NCBI RefSeq assembly: GCF_900302495.1
Contig: NZ_OMKW01000005.1
Span: forward strand, 1 to 64,000
Length of the DNA stretch: 64,000 bases
Direction of reading: 5' to 3'
DNA from: Pontivivens insulae
GTDB taxonomy: Bacteria > Pseudomonadota > Alphaproteobacteria > Rhodobacterales > Rhodobacteraceae
Made by a program: the position numbers and the translations under genes. The notes beneath the pieces are model-generated. The model made no database searches. It was not told the DNA's origin and worked only from the letters and a program-made list of their open reading frames with translations. Every line of letters begins with the position of its first letter. Within the stretch, counting starts at the first letter, position 1. This document shows positions 1 through 9,174 of the stretch, piece by piece.

Positions 1-2
1 GC

Positions 3-182
3 CCAAAGGGCTGGCGCCTCCCTCGCGCCCTGTTTCGAAGGCTGGTGCCAGAATTTGCTGAGCAACTGGCCTGGCACAACAGGGTGAATTTCGCATTCGG
101 GAGTGAAGAGCTGCGAAAGATCAAACCAGACGCGCTCGGCTTAGCGGAGTTTCTACGAAAGCACCCAGTTGCATCAATGTAG
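3..182 (+). CDS. C-terminal end of an unidentified protein (5' cut by window)
   Basis: An open frame runs in from the window edge and stops at TAG 180-182, giving 59 residues of a C-terminus rich in aromatic and basic residues (for example LAWHNRVNFAFG and KIKPDALGLAEFL). No family is recognised from so short a piece. It lies directly upstream of the IS110-family element on the same strand, and nothing shows whether the element truncates it. It could also be an accidental frame, but the residue composition looks protein-like. Confidence 0.4.
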   Translation, partial: PKGWRLPRALFRRLVPEFAEQLAWHNRVNFAFGSEELRKIKPDALGLAEFLRKHPVASM

Positions 183-427
183 GTGTCGCCAACTGGACAA
201 GCGGTATCGCGAAGCGGACGTTCCACGGAAGAAATCAAACGGCAGCTCCGTCCCGCTTTGTGTAACTTCGATTGATCAAATGCGCGGCACCGCAGCGTAT
301 GGCGGGTACAGGGAACCGCGGCGCAACATGAAGCCCCCTCCCCCAATGTCCGCTAATGAGATGTGCCGGCTGCTTCCCCACCATGGGTTAGCCTCTGTAG
401 GCGAAACCCAATTTAGGAGAAGCTACC

Positions 428-1492
428 ATGCCCAAGAAACGACCCTCAGAGCTCACCGATCTGTCTGTGATCGGCGTCGATATCGGCAAAGACACGTTCC
501 ATTTGATCGGTTTCAATCCATCAGGTGAACGCGTTCTTCGCCTGAAGATTAAGCGGTTGGCTCTCCCTCAAGTCTTTGAGGACCTCCCTCGCTGCGTTGT
601 CGGAATGGAAGCCTGCCTGAGCGCCCACTTTGTCAGTCGGACGCTGCGCCGGATGGGCTTCGAGCCACGGACAGTCCCGGCCATCTATGTGAAGCCGTTT
701 AACAAAGGCCAGAAGAACGACTACAACGATGCGGAGGCGATCGCCGAGGCAGCGCTGCGCCCCGATCTAAAAACGGTCGCGGAGAAAAGCCAGGATCAGC
801 TAGACCTGCAGGCACTTCACCGGGTGCGATCGCGGTTGGTCTCTTGGCGAACAGCCACGATCAACCAGATCCGTGCCTTCCTGATAGAGCAAGGCATAGC
901 CGTCCGATCAGGCCTTCGGGCATTGAAGACCTCGTTCCTGACGATCCTGGATGAACGCGAGGGCGAAATCTCACCGAGGATGCAGACGATCCTGATGGGC
1001 CTCTACGAAGACTGGCTCTGGCTGGATGAGCGGATCGAAACGGTCTCAAAGAAGATCTCAGAGATCGCCGTGGGCGAACCGAACTGCAGGAACATTATGT
1101 CCATCCCCGGGATCGGCCCGATGATTTCGACGGCGATGGTCGCTGCAATTGGCATAGGGAACGGCTTCGATCGCGGGCGCGACTTTGCGGCGTGGGTCGG
1201 CCTCGTACCCCGACAATACAGCACTGGCGGCCGCACCGTTCTTGGACGGATCTCTAAACGTGGAAGTCGATATCTGCGCATGCTCTTCGTTCAGGCCGCG
1301 AAGGTGATCATGATGCGACCGCACCGATGGCCCGACTTCAGCTTCGGCCAATGGTTGGCGAATGCGGCAGAACGAATGCACAGAAACAAGCTCGGGGTGG
1401 CGCTGGCCAACAAGCTCGCGCGGATGCCCTGGAGCGTCCTGCGGCACGAGACGCGGTTCGATGAAAGAGGAGATGCGGCGATAGCGATCTGA
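428..1492 (+). CDS. IS110-family transposase (DEDD recombinase)
   Basis: A 354-residue protein of usual length for the family. The N-terminal RuvC-like DEDD domain is visible (GVDIGKDTFHLIGF, GMEACLSAHF, and the family signature KPFNKGQKNDYNDAEAIAEA near residue 100). The C-terminal Transposase_20 region is also visible (SIPGIGPMISTAM, FAAWVGLVPRQYSTGGRT, GRISKRGSRYLRML) and carries the serine thought to act in catalysis. An AGGAG box precedes the ATG at 428. IS110 elements move by RNA-guided recombination, and their long non-coding ends encode the guide (bridge) RNA. Here about 245 bases lie upstream and about 300 bases of structured sequence downstream. No frameshift is seen, so the enzyme may be active. 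The element termini were not determined. Confidence 0.93.
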   Translation: MPKKRPSELTDLSVIGVDIGKDTFHLIGFNPSGERVLRLKIKRLALPQVFEDLPRCVVGMEACLSAHFVSRTLRRMGFEPRTVPAIYVKPFNKGQKNDYNDAEAIAEAALRPDLKTVAEKSQDQLDLQALHRVRSRLVSWRTATINQIRAFLIEQGIAVRSGLRALKTSFLTILDEREGEISPRMQTILMGLYEDWLWLDERIETVSKKISEIAVGEPNCRNIMSIPGIGPMISTAMVAAIGIGNGFDRGRDFAAWVGLVPRQYSTGGRTVLGRISKRGSRYLRMLFVQAAKVIMMRPHRWPDFSFGQWLANAAERMHRNKLGVALANKLARMPWSVLRHETRFDERGDAAIAI

Positions 1493-1559
1493 CCGTCGCG
1501 CCCAAAGGAGTTCGCTGAGACGATGACGTTTGGAACGGAGAGAAACGCCCCCAGAGTCT

Positions 1560-1745
1560 GACGGCCCTTTCGGCCAGAAAATGGCCTTTCCGGTAATGAG
1601 ACCACGGAGCGAGCGTAACCCCAAAATGGCCACGGCCCGCGAGCCGATAGACAGGCCGGATACATATGCGCGACTTCCAAAATCCAGAAGACAACTGTCT
1701 TGCGAACAGCAGCCGGCACATACATAGGGCCGAAAGCGGACGGCC
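1560..1745 (+). ncRNA. Candidate structured (bridge-type) RNA in the IS110 3' non-coding end
   Basis: Directly 3' of the transposase, CTTTCGGCC at 1567-1575 is exactly complementary to GGCCGAAAG at 1728-1736. This would close a domain of about 170 nt. Inside are a perfect stem AAGACA/TGTCTT (1688-1701) and several GGCC-based pairings. The size and position match what is known of bridge RNAs of IS110-family elements of the IS1111 group, where the RNA is encoded after the gene. The two loops that bind target and donor DNA were not assigned, so function is inference. Confidence 0.4.
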
Positions 1746-1799
1746 GTGATCTTGTGTTGATGCTCTGCCAACATTGGTGCTTATCACCGCTCGATGCAT

Positions 1800-2758
1800 C
1801 CAATGTTAACTCTGTGCAGTCTTCCGTACATGTCGCGATCCGAAGAACGAGAATTTGGTGAACAGGCCCCTCGCTTGCAATAAAAATGCACTGCCGGGCG
1901 GTGGGTCGATCTCATTAATCACTCCAAGCGTGTCTGTGCCGATCCCGATCGGCGTGAGGTGGAGTCCGACCGCAAGAACTGCACCAGTTTGCGATGCAGC
2001 TTGATACTTAGTTCTAGGTCATCCTATTTTAACATGGCGGGTTTCTTTGTCGGGTTCATCGCTTCAACCTTCGCACAAAATAACATTTTCGGCAGCCAAC
2101 CCACCGACCTTGGCATACAACTCTTTCACGTCGGCTTCGGTCGGGTCACTCTGTCTGCCACCGGAACACATATCGGTCATGTCTTCGATGGCTTGACGCT
2201 CAGAAGTGCTCCCCCAGTTCGCCGCTCGGTGTTTGAGTGCAAATATCTGTCGGTCATCGATGCAGCAGATGCTTCTCGGCGATTGCCTACACGGTCTTAT
2301 CACCGCGTTGCGCTTCCAGCGTGGCCTCCGCCCTAAACTGGTTAGTGCAGTTCCGGCGCATCGCCATTCTCGAATTCATTCAAAGGTCTCGGATCTTCCA
2401 GAGACGACTGTCCAGTTTTTCATGACCACTTCACGGTACAGATCCTTCGCACCCCCTACCGCTTGATATTGCTGCAGAATGTCAAGGACCTGCCCCCAAC
2501 CCCACCGGCGCATCTTCAACTGTCCTTCTCAAGCAGTTGAGCACCGCTATCCGCATGTCACGGACGTTGACAAAAAATATAAAATGAGACTATTATTCTC
2601 ATAAATTGCATATAATTTGATGCTATGCAGCTACAGCAGAATCATGCCGCTCGGAAAAATTTTGGGAAATCAGTCTTTGCTCCATTCAGACATCAATCAA
2701 AGACTCCTGCACTTCTTAAGGTTGAGAGCCTTCGAAACTGCTAACAAGATTTCTTAAC
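1800..2758. other. Decayed intergenic region with an IS3 OrfA scrap
   Basis: No intact gene is convincing in these 960 bases. On the minus strand, about 2064-2190 encodes a stretch (DPTEADVKELYAKVGGLAAE) resembling the coiled-coil end of an IS3-family OrfA, so this is probably a transposase remnant. A further minus-strand scrap near 2415-2480 (LQQYQAVGGAKDLYREVV) looks protein-like but is not recognised. The last 200 bases are AT-rich and lead into the export operon, so they probably hold its promoter, though no clear boxes were identified. Confidence 0.4.
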
Positions 2759-3997
2759 ATGCTGTTTCGTAGACAAGTTGTAGAAGGTCAGCGTCAGAGG
2801 CTTCTAGGGCAGATACTCATCGCGACCCCGATCCGTTTTTGGATTGTAACTGGGTTTCTTGCCGCCTTCATCGCAGGCCTAATTTTCTTTATCGCGGTTG
2901 CCTCGTTTGCTCGAATCGAGACTGTACGCGGTGTGGTCGTTCCATCATCCGGCATAGTTCACGTTCGGGCTGCCGGAAGCGGCGTCGTGAGTGACTTTGC
3001 TGTAGAAGAAGGCGACTCTTTGCAACAAGGACAAGTTGTAGGTCGTGTAACAGCATCAAACACCTCAGACGCTGACGGCACTCGGACAAATGCGGAAATC
3101 CTCAGTATCGCCCGCAATATTGCTCAGCTGGATCTCCGCAGGGAGCAGCTTGCTACAATTGTTGAGTTAGACTTAACTGCTAAGGCACAAGAACGAAGAG
3201 ATTTGGCTAGGCGAATTGACTTCGCTGAGCAAAGGCTGGACTTGCAAGTCGAGATGCTGCGTGTCCTCGAGCGGAATACCGCTCGGATCAGTGAACTCGC
3301 TGAACAGAACCTTATCAATGCTCAAAGCCAGTCTGCCCAGTTGGTTGAGCTGATACGTGCGCGCCAAGCAGAACAACAGCTAAGAACAGAGATCCTTGAA
3401 CTCAACCTTCGTCAACGGGGGATCGCGCACCTAGAGCATCAGTTGATTGCACAGGCGCGTTTCGACGAATTAGAACTCGAAGCAGAGCGGGCTCGACTCG
3501 AAAACGAACTGAACATTATAAGCGGTGCAACGGCCTTCGATATCATCGCTCCTGCAGATGGCACGGTCACAGCCATTCTTGCCTCCGATGGTTTTACGTT
3601 AAGCGGCGGCACGCAAATTTTCTCTATATTGCCCAAAAACAGCACCCTTGAGGTCGAGCTTTATGTCCCTAGCCGTGCGATCGGCTTTATCGAAACCGGG
3701 CAAGATGTCCGACTATTGTTCGATGCCTTTCCTTTCCAACGCTACGGTGCGCAGCACGGGCGCATCTTGCAGGTGACGAGCACCGTCATCACACCAACTG
3801 ACACTAATCTCCTTGTCGATATCAGTGAGCCAGTCTACCGCGTTACTGTAAGTCTGGCGTCGGATACTATCGCAGCGGAAGGAAGAAATCTTCCGGTCCA
3901 GCCTGGAATGCTACTAAATGCCAATATCGTTCTTGAAGAGCGTACTATTCTGGCGTGGTTACTGGAACCATTATTCTCCATCGCACGGAGGACATGA
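2759..3997 (+). CDS. HlyD/CvaA-type membrane-fusion protein for peptide export
   Basis: A 412-residue periplasmic adaptor. A short cytoplasmic N-terminus is followed by one membrane helix (about residues 25-52, FWIVTGFLAAFIAGLIFFIA). Next come a split biotinyl-lipoyl domain (GIVHVRAAGSGVVSDFAVEEG and later FDIIAPADGTVTAIL), a long alpha-helical coiled-coil hairpin (about 100-270) and a beta-barrel end. Length and order match adaptors of bacteriocin exporters such as CvaA rather than RND adaptors. The stop overlaps the ATG of the downstream exporter by 4 bases (ATGA at 3994-3997), so the two proteins are probably made together. No outer-membrane TolC partner is encoded nearby. The expected role is linking the C39 ABC exporter to a TolC-like duct. 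Confidence 0.88.
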   Translation: MLFRRQVVEGQRQRLLGQILIATPIRFWIVTGFLAAFIAGLIFFIAVASFARIETVRGVVVPSSGIVHVRAAGSGVVSDFAVEEGDSLQQGQVVGRVTASNTSDADGTRTNAEILSIARNIAQLDLRREQLATIVELDLTAKAQERRDLARRIDFAEQRLDLQVEMLRVLERNTARISELAEQNLINAQSQSAQLVELIRARQAEQQLRTEILELNLRQRGIAHLEHQLIAQARFDELELEAERARLENELNIISGATAFDIIAPADGTVTAILASDGFTLSGGTQIFSILPKNSTLEVELYVPSRAIGFIETGQDVRLLFDAFPFQRYGAQHGRILQVTSTVITPTDTNLLVDISEPVYRVTVSLASDTIAAEGRNLPVQPGMLLNANIVLEERTILAWLLEPLFSIARRT

Positions 3998-6123
3998 TGA
4001 CCAAAGCCTCACTGGAACAACTGTATTTTGTTGGTCGCCGAACCCTACCTCTGATTCGCCAAGCTGAAACTACAGAATGCGGCAATGCCTGCCTTGCGAT
4101 GATCGCGAGCTTCCACGGCCATCGAACTGACATAGCAAGCCTTCGTCGCCGCTTTCCGACTAGCGCGCGCGGTGTCACATTGCGTCTCTTGGCAGAAAAT
4201 GCGGGTCGGATTGGCTTCGCAAGCCGCGCCTTGAGGTTAGAGTTAAAGCAGCTCAACCGCGTGCAGTTGCCCGCCATCCTTCACTGGGACCTGAATCATT
4301 TTGTTGTCCTAAAGTCGATTGGGCGTGGCAAAGCCGTAATCCACGATCCGGCAAAAGGCGCATTGACGATGAGCCTGGAAGAGCTGTCAGAGCACTTCAC
4401 AGGTATTGTTCTTGAACTGACGCCAACCTCACAATTTGAGCAACAAGACGAGCGTATTCGCCTCAAAATGTCGAGCCTCTGGTCGCGCCTTCGCGGTCTT
4501 GGCGGTGCAATTGCGCAAACGCTTCTATTGTCGGTCGTCATCCAAGTCTACGTGATTGGCGCCCCACAGTACCTGCAGATTGTCGTGGACACGGTTCTTC
4601 CGAGTTTCGATCTTAACCTTTTGCTAACGCTAGCAATTGGCTTCGCGCTTTTCCTTCTCGTCAACGTTGTGGCGGTTGTGATCCGTCATCTCGTTATTCT
4701 ATTCGCTGGTAGTGCGATGTCTTATCAGATCTCAATCAATCTTTTCAGCCAACTAATTCGTCTTCCCTTACCTTTCTTTGAGCGAAGACAGGTCGGCGAT
4801 CTAGTTTCACGCTTTGAGTCCATTGAGCCTATCAAGCAGTTTCTTACCGGCGGGCTTGTACTCGGAATCGTTGATGGTCTTATGGCCATTGTGACACTGG
4901 CATTGATGTTCGCCTACAGCCCAACGCTTGCTGTAATCTCTCTCTCGGCCCTTATATTATATTTGATCCTGCGTCTCATGATGTTCCGCAGTCTTCGGCG
5001 TGCTTCAGAAGAATTGATCATTACTGGTGCAATTGAAAACACCAACTTCATAGAGACTGTGCGCGGCATCTTGGCTATCAAATCCTTCTCACAGGAGGAA
5101 AGTCGCAAGCAGCGCTGGCAAAATTACTTAGCTGACTCTGTGAACCAATCCGTCCGTGTGAAGCGCTTAGACATAGTTTTTGATGCTGCGAGTCAGCTGA
5201 TTAGCGGGATCGAGAATGTCATTGTCATCTATCTTGCGGCCATGATGGTCATGGATGCCGAGTTCACCATCGGAATGATCTTCGCGTTCATGGCTTATCG
5301 CGGACAATTCGTGAATAAAGCCGTAGGCCTAGTCGAATTGCTCATCCAGTTCAGAATGCTCGAACTTCATCTTGATCGTATTTCTGACATCGCCATGGCA
5401 ACACCGGAACCAGCCGATGGCGAACTTCTAACAATCTATCAGGGCCGGATCGAAGTGCGCAACTTGCGTTTTGCTTATGAGCCAGAACTGCCCTCCGTTT
5501 TCAAAGATGCAAACTTTATAATTGAACCTGGTGAAAGCGTCGCACTCGTAGGCCCATCAGGGGGGGGCAAAACAACCCTACTCAAACTGATGATGGGGCT
5601 CATGCAACCAAACAAGGGTGAGATTTTGATCGATGGCGCCCCTCTTGCTCGGGCCAATCCTGCTTACTATCGCTCACAGATCGCATCTGTGATGCAGGAC
5701 GACTTGCTCTTCGCTGGCAGTCTCACCGAGAATATAACGTTCTTTGATCTCGACCCTGATCTCGAATGGGCACGCCGCTGCGCAGAGATGGCGGACATCC
5801 ATGAAGAAATTACTCAGATGGCTATGGGCTATGAAACGCCAGTTGGCGATATGGGCTCCACGCTATCCGGCGGGCAAGTGCAGCGGGTGCTGCTGGCCCG
5901 TGCGCTTTACCGCAGACCGCGAATACTTTTCGTTGATGAGGCGACTTCAAACCTCGATGTGAAAACAGAACGTAAAGTCAATGAAGCAATCAGTGCCTTA
6001 GGTATCACGCGAGTCATGTCAGCTCATAGGCCCGAGACCATCAGAAGTGCTGATCGCATAATCGTTGTGGCCAGCGGTTCTGTCACCGAAGCACCTTCCG
6101 ACGACAATCTGACATCGGATTAA
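3994..6123 (+). CDS. Peptidase-containing ABC exporter (C39, CvaB-like)
   Basis: A 709-residue protein. An open frame extends upstream to 3955, but the start at 3994 is chosen because CGGAGGA lies just before it and it gives an ATGA overlap with the adaptor gene. The N-terminal C39 peptidase has the full triad: Cys29 in TECGNACLAMI, His102 in HWDLNHFVVL and Asp118 in AVIHDPAKG. Six membrane helices follow (about 160-440). The nucleotide-binding domain has Walker A VGPSGGGKTT, signature LSGGQVQRVLLARAL, Walker B ILFVDEAT and an H-loop His in MSAHRPETI. Such transporters cleave double-glycine leaders and export the mature peptide. A matching leader is encoded at 10888-11088. All catalytic residues are intact, so the exporter is probably functional. 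Confidence 0.95.
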   Translation: MMTKASLEQLYFVGRRTLPLIRQAETTECGNACLAMIASFHGHRTDIASLRRRFPTSARGVTLRLLAENAGRIGFASRALRLELKQLNRVQLPAILHWDLNHFVVLKSIGRGKAVIHDPAKGALTMSLEELSEHFTGIVLELTPTSQFEQQDERIRLKMSSLWSRLRGLGGAIAQTLLLSVVIQVYVIGAPQYLQIVVDTVLPSFDLNLLLTLAIGFALFLLVNVVAVVIRHLVILFAGSAMSYQISINLFSQLIRLPLPFFERRQVGDLVSRFESIEPIKQFLTGGLVLGIVDGLMAIVTLALMFAYSPTLAVISLSALILYLILRLMMFRSLRRASEELIITGAIENTNFIETVRGILAIKSFSQEESRKQRWQNYLADSVNQSVRVKRLDIVFDAASQLISGIENVIVIYLAAMMVMDAEFTIGMIFAFMAYRGQFVNKAVGLVELLIQFRMLELHLDRISDIAMATPEPADGELLTIYQGRIEVRNLRFAYEPELPSVFKDANFIIEPGESVALVGPSGGGKTTLLKLMMGLMQPNKGEILIDGAPLARANPAYYRSQIASVMQDDLLFAGSLTENITFFDLDPDLEWARRCAEMADIHEEITQMAMGYETPVGDMGSTLSGGQVQRVLLARALYRRPRILFVDEATSNLDVKTERKVNEAISALGITRVMSAHRPETIRSADRIIVVASGSVTEAPSDDNLTSD

Positions 6124-6127
6124 CCCC

Positions 6128-7042
6128 ATGCTGAATCTCAAATTCGAACAAGTACGCGCGTTCTTACATGTTGCGCGTGGCGATGGTAACCGGCGCGCAG
6201 CTAACGCACTGCATCTTACCCAACCTGCAATCACGGCACGCCTACGGAATCTCGAAGAGTTGCTCGGAACAAAACTCTTCGAACGTACAGAGAGTGGGCG
6301 AAAGCTCTCGGAGCAAGGCATAGTTCTGTTTCGATATGCTGAACAACTTGAACATATCGTCTTTCAGATTGAGAGGGATGTTGTAGGCCCTTTAGGTATC
6401 AATGGTATTGTGCGTCTAGGCGTAGCAGAAACCATTGCGCAAAGCTGGATGCCGAAGGTTCTGCGCGAGCTTCAAGCAGACTATCCTAACCTTCAGATTG
6501 AGATACAAGTCGATACGTCGGCTCGCCTGCTGAATATTCTAAACATGCGTGAGATTGATATGGCTTTTGCGAACGGCATTCCAGCTAATCAAAGATACAA
6601 GCGTTTCGAATTGCCGTCCATCAGACTCGATTGGTACACATCAGCTAGTGATCCGATCGATGACAACTTTGCCATGTCCCAACTATTTGGAAAACCAGTT
6701 ATCACCTATCCGAAAGATACATTGCCCTATCGAAACATGCGGGACTCTGTCTGGCAGAGGATTGGCCACGATGTTCCGATCATCCCATCCTCTTCCCTAA
6801 GTTCGACCGTACGGTTGGTGATCGAGGGTGTCGGCGTAGCGGCTATTCCCCACTTTCTAGCAGAGAACCCGGTGCGGGAGGGACTTATTCGTCGCTTTTT
6901 CCCTGGGTGGCGTCCACCACCGCTAGATTTTGCAATTCATTGCCTCGGTGATCCACTTGATCCTATCTGCGAACGAATTGTCGTTAGTTCGCTCCGTATT
7001 GCACGTCATCAGCAAAACATGGGAATGAGAGGTGGCCAGTGA
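6128..7042 (+). CDS. LysR-family transcriptional regulator, end fused to an IS remnant
   Basis: A 304-residue LysR-type regulator with an N-terminal winged helix-turn-helix (FEQVRAFLHVARGDGNRRAANALHLTQPAITARLRNLEE style) and a substrate-binding co-inducer domain. It starts 4 bases after the exporter gene and probably shares its transcript, so it may control the export locus. Its stop codon TGA (7040-7042) coincides with the first bases of an IS3-family terminal sequence (7040-7090). The native C-terminus may therefore have been replaced by a few residues (GMRGGQ). The length is still normal for the family, so activity may survive. Confidence 0.9.
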   Translation: MLNLKFEQVRAFLHVARGDGNRRAANALHLTQPAITARLRNLEELLGTKLFERTESGRKLSEQGIVLFRYAEQLEHIVFQIERDVVGPLGINGIVRLGVAETIAQSWMPKVLRELQADYPNLQIEIQVDTSARLLNILNMREIDMAFANGIPANQRYKRFELPSIRLDWYTSASDPIDDNFAMSQLFGKPVITYPKDTLPYRNMRDSVWQRIGHDVPIIPSSSLSSTVRLVIEGVGVAAIPHFLAENPVREGLIRRFFPGWRPPPLDFAIHCLGDPLDPICERIVVSSLRIARHQQNMGMRGGQ

Positions 7043-7090
7043 CCTGTGACCTGACTTCCCTCCAGCCTTTGGGAGAATCCGTCGGTGGTT
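7040..7090. repeat. Solo terminal remnant of the IS3 element found at 11326
   Basis: About 51 bases beginning TGACCTGTGACC match the left end of the IS at 11326 (TGACCTAAGACC), with about 43 of 52 positions identical. Both continue into the shared block TTTGGGAGAATCCGTCG. Only the end is left here, so it is the scar of a deleted or overwritten copy. It supplies the stop codon of the upstream LysR gene. Confidence 0.7.
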
Positions 7091-7109
7091 TGCGCTGCTC
7101 CCTAACTTT

Positions 7110-7385
7110 GGACCGCCGAAAGCTGGTGCTTCCCGGCTCTTTCCCGATGACGGTGTGTTGACGCCATCGGGATAATGCATGGCGATCGGGACATTACATC
7201 CGATCGCGCTGCGGGATCGGTCCTCGTTGTAGAGCTTACGCAAACCCTCCAGCTTTTCGCGGACATCCGCAAGGCTCATGAACAAGTGCGCGTTCAGACT
7301 TTCCACCCTGAGCTTGCTGTTGAACGCTTCGATGAACCCGTTGCCGGTGGGTTTCCCCAGCCGTGTGAATGACCTTCCCTCGTCA
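7110..7385 (-). pseudogene. IS3 element A OrfB, C-terminal fragment
   Basis: The minus-strand frame encodes GKPTGNGFIEAFN, ESLNAHLFMSLADVREKL and SAIGCNVPIAMHYPDG, the end of an IS3 integrase domain that includes the region of the catalytic glutamate. It is separated from the rest of its gene by the IS inserted at about 7386-8695. The open frame runs on into flanking DNA because the element's own stop is lost. Confidence 0.7.
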
Positions 7386-8299
7386 CTAAGGCCGGTTTGA
7401 TCTGGAATCTTCAGGTTGGGTTACAGTGTTGAGCGGCAGCGTGGAGACCGCAAGAGCCTCAAGCGCTGGCGCGGTGGTTTTCATCAGGAACTCCGTTGGG
7501 GACAGGTATACGAGCGCCGAATGAGGGCGCTCGGTGTTGTAGTGATTTCGCCATCGGCTGATCTCCTCGCGAGCGTGGCGAAGTGATCTGAACCAGTGGA
7601 GGTTGAGGCATTCGTCCCGGAACTTGCCGTTGAAACTCTCCACGAAGGCGTTCTGCACGGGCTTGCCCGGCTCGATGAACGACAGGCGCACACCGGTTCG
7701 CTCGGACCAATCGAATATGGCTTTGCCGGTGCCTTCGGGCCCGTTGTCGAGGATGATCTCCTCCGGGAGTCCCATGCGAAGGGCCAGATCATCCAGGAAC
7801 CGCGCCACGCGAGCGCCCGAGATCGACACATCGACGATTTGGCCGGGACAGAACCGGCTTTGATCGTCCACGATGTTCAACACGCGGAACCTGCGACAAT
7901 CAGCAAGTTGGTCGCTGACGAAGTCCAAAGACCATCTTTGCATTGGCCTTTCTGGCACCTGCGGTGCGACGCGATCCCGCCTGGGCAGCTTGCGGCGCTT
8001 CTTGGTCCGAACCTGCAGCCATGCTCGATGTAGAGCCGATATGTGCGCTTGTGGTTCACAACGAGACCTTCTCGACGCAGCATCGCGTGTAGGCGCACCC
8101 TCTCGGGCCATTGCTGCGCAATGCCCTGCCGGGCAGTGGATAGCCATAGCGTCGGTTCTCCGACGCCAGCTCCTTCATGCGTTTGATTGCGGCCGTCGCC
8201 TTTCGACAGCGGTCGGTATTGCTGGACCGACCGCGCCAGGCCAACGATCCGGCAGGCGCGGCGCTCGCTGAACCCACGTTCGGTCATCAGAAAGCCCAC
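7386..8299 (-). pseudogene. IS3 element B OrfB transposase, frameshifted
   Basis: The DDE integrase core is largely readable in one frame ([59 protein letters not shown]). The N-terminal part, however, is spread over three frames: FSERRACRIVGLARS, then [14 protein letters not shown], then [17 protein letters not shown]. At least two frameshifts separate them. The catalytic D, D and E can be seen, but no single polypeptide would contain the whole enzyme. Confidence 0.8.
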
Positions 8300-8418
8300 A
8301 GCTCGTCGCTCGCCATGGGCTTACCAATGTTTTTGCAACAGATCCTACATCGCAGACATATCCAGCATTTGGTCTGCAACGATCCGCTTCAGCTTGGCGT
8401 TCTCGGCTTCCAACGCCC

Positions 8419-8649
8419 TCAGACGGTTGGCATCGCCAGCCTCCACTCTCGGGACATCGCTGCGCGATACCGTGCCGTGCAATGCATACCGCCGTACTTC
8501 TTACGCCAGCTGTAAAACGTGGCTGAGCTGATGCCGTGACGCCGACAGATGTCGTCCGTCTTGGCGCCAGCCTCGCTCTCCTTCAGCACACCGATGATCT
8601 GCTCTTCTGTGAAAAGCTTCCGCTTCATGGGTCTTTCTCCTTCATCCAT
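8419..8649 (-). pseudogene. IS3 element B OrfA, disrupted
   Basis: The frame starts normally (KRKLFTEEQIIGVLKESEAG, GISSATFYSWRKKYGGM), the helix-turn-helix of an IS3 OrfA. It then leaves the family frame after about residue 55 because of a short insertion or duplication near 8460-8490. The true continuation (RLRALEAENAKLKRIVADQM) is visible in another frame up to about 8345 and has a further stop codon. The gene is not functional as it stands. Confidence 0.8.
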
Positions 8650-8699
8650 TCAAAGGGGGAAAATTCCAGTTCGCAATGGCCCGGGAATCGGGGGGAAAA

Positions 8700-8805
8700 T
8701 TAAGAAATCTAGCATAACGTCGTTGGCATAAGCCCAGTGATCGAGTTCGCGAGAGACGAACTTGCTGCCGTTGACGACCCTGATCGTTCCCGGATAGCCC
8801 ATCTG
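8700..8805 (-). pseudogene. IS3 element A OrfB, middle fragment
   Basis: The minus strand encodes MGYPGTIRVVNGSKFVSRELDH-like sequence followed by WAYANDVMLDF, typical of the centre of an IS3 integrase domain. In related enzymes the third residue after RV is aspartate (RVDNG, the second catalytic D), but here it is V (RVVNG), so the catalytic residue is lost. Element B follows on one side and the intact IS at 8806 on the other. Confidence 0.7.
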
Positions 8806-8856
8806 TGTATCGACCCAGTGAAATCCTGCTCATGCTACAAGGAGGAAAACGTAGCG

Positions 8857-9174
8857 ATGAGTGGACCATTGGAAGACGGCATTAAACGATGGACAGCAAA
8901 GCGCAAATCGGCCCTCGTTATTGAGATCATTCAGGGCAGAACGACCGTGGCCGAGGCAAGCCGGTCGTATGATTTATCGCCATCTGAGATTGAGAACTGG
9001 GTGGATGATGCGCGCAAGGGCATGGAGAACGCGCTGAAGGCTAATCCGCTTGATGTGCGCCAGCAATATGAGAAGCAGCTCCGCGATCTGCAAGAAGCTT
9101 ATCGCGAAGCGATGCTGGAGCTGCGCGCTAGAAAAAAGCTCCAGGCCTTGCTGGACGCGGAGGACGACAAATGA
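8857..9174 (+). CDS. IS3-family OrfA (helix-turn-helix DNA-binding protein)
   Basis: The 105-residue OrfA starts at ATG 8857, preceded by AAGGAGG (8839-8845). A start at 8737 would lie outside the element, so 8857 is chosen. The N-terminal helix-turn-helix is visible (RKSALVIEIIQGRTTVAEASRS, cut here at motif level), and the C-terminal half is a probable coiled coil (QYEKQLRDLQEAYREAMLEL) for multimerisation with OrfB. Its TGA overlaps the OrfB ATG (ATGA), which suggests coupling or programmed frameshifting. Confidence 0.88.
   Translation: MSGPLEDGIKRWTAKRKSALVIEIIQGRTTVAEASRSYDLSPSEIENWVDDARKGMENALKANPLDVRQQYEKQLRDLQEAYREAMLELRARKKLQALLDAEDDK

Larger units (their letters stand above)
7386..8695 (-). 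mobile_element. IS3-family element B (degraded), inserted in element A
   Basis: A second IS3-type element lies inside the OrfB of element A. It is followed at 8700-8805 by the middle part of A and preceded at 7385 by the C-terminal part of A. Its own OrfA and OrfB are both frameshifted. Exact ends and target duplication could not be fixed by eye, so the boundaries are approximate to about 20 bases. Confidence 0.65.

Noticed and set aside
169-528. 119-codon plus-strand frame overlapping the IS110 gene start
   Set aside because: It runs through the transposase gene in another frame, and its composition has no family features.
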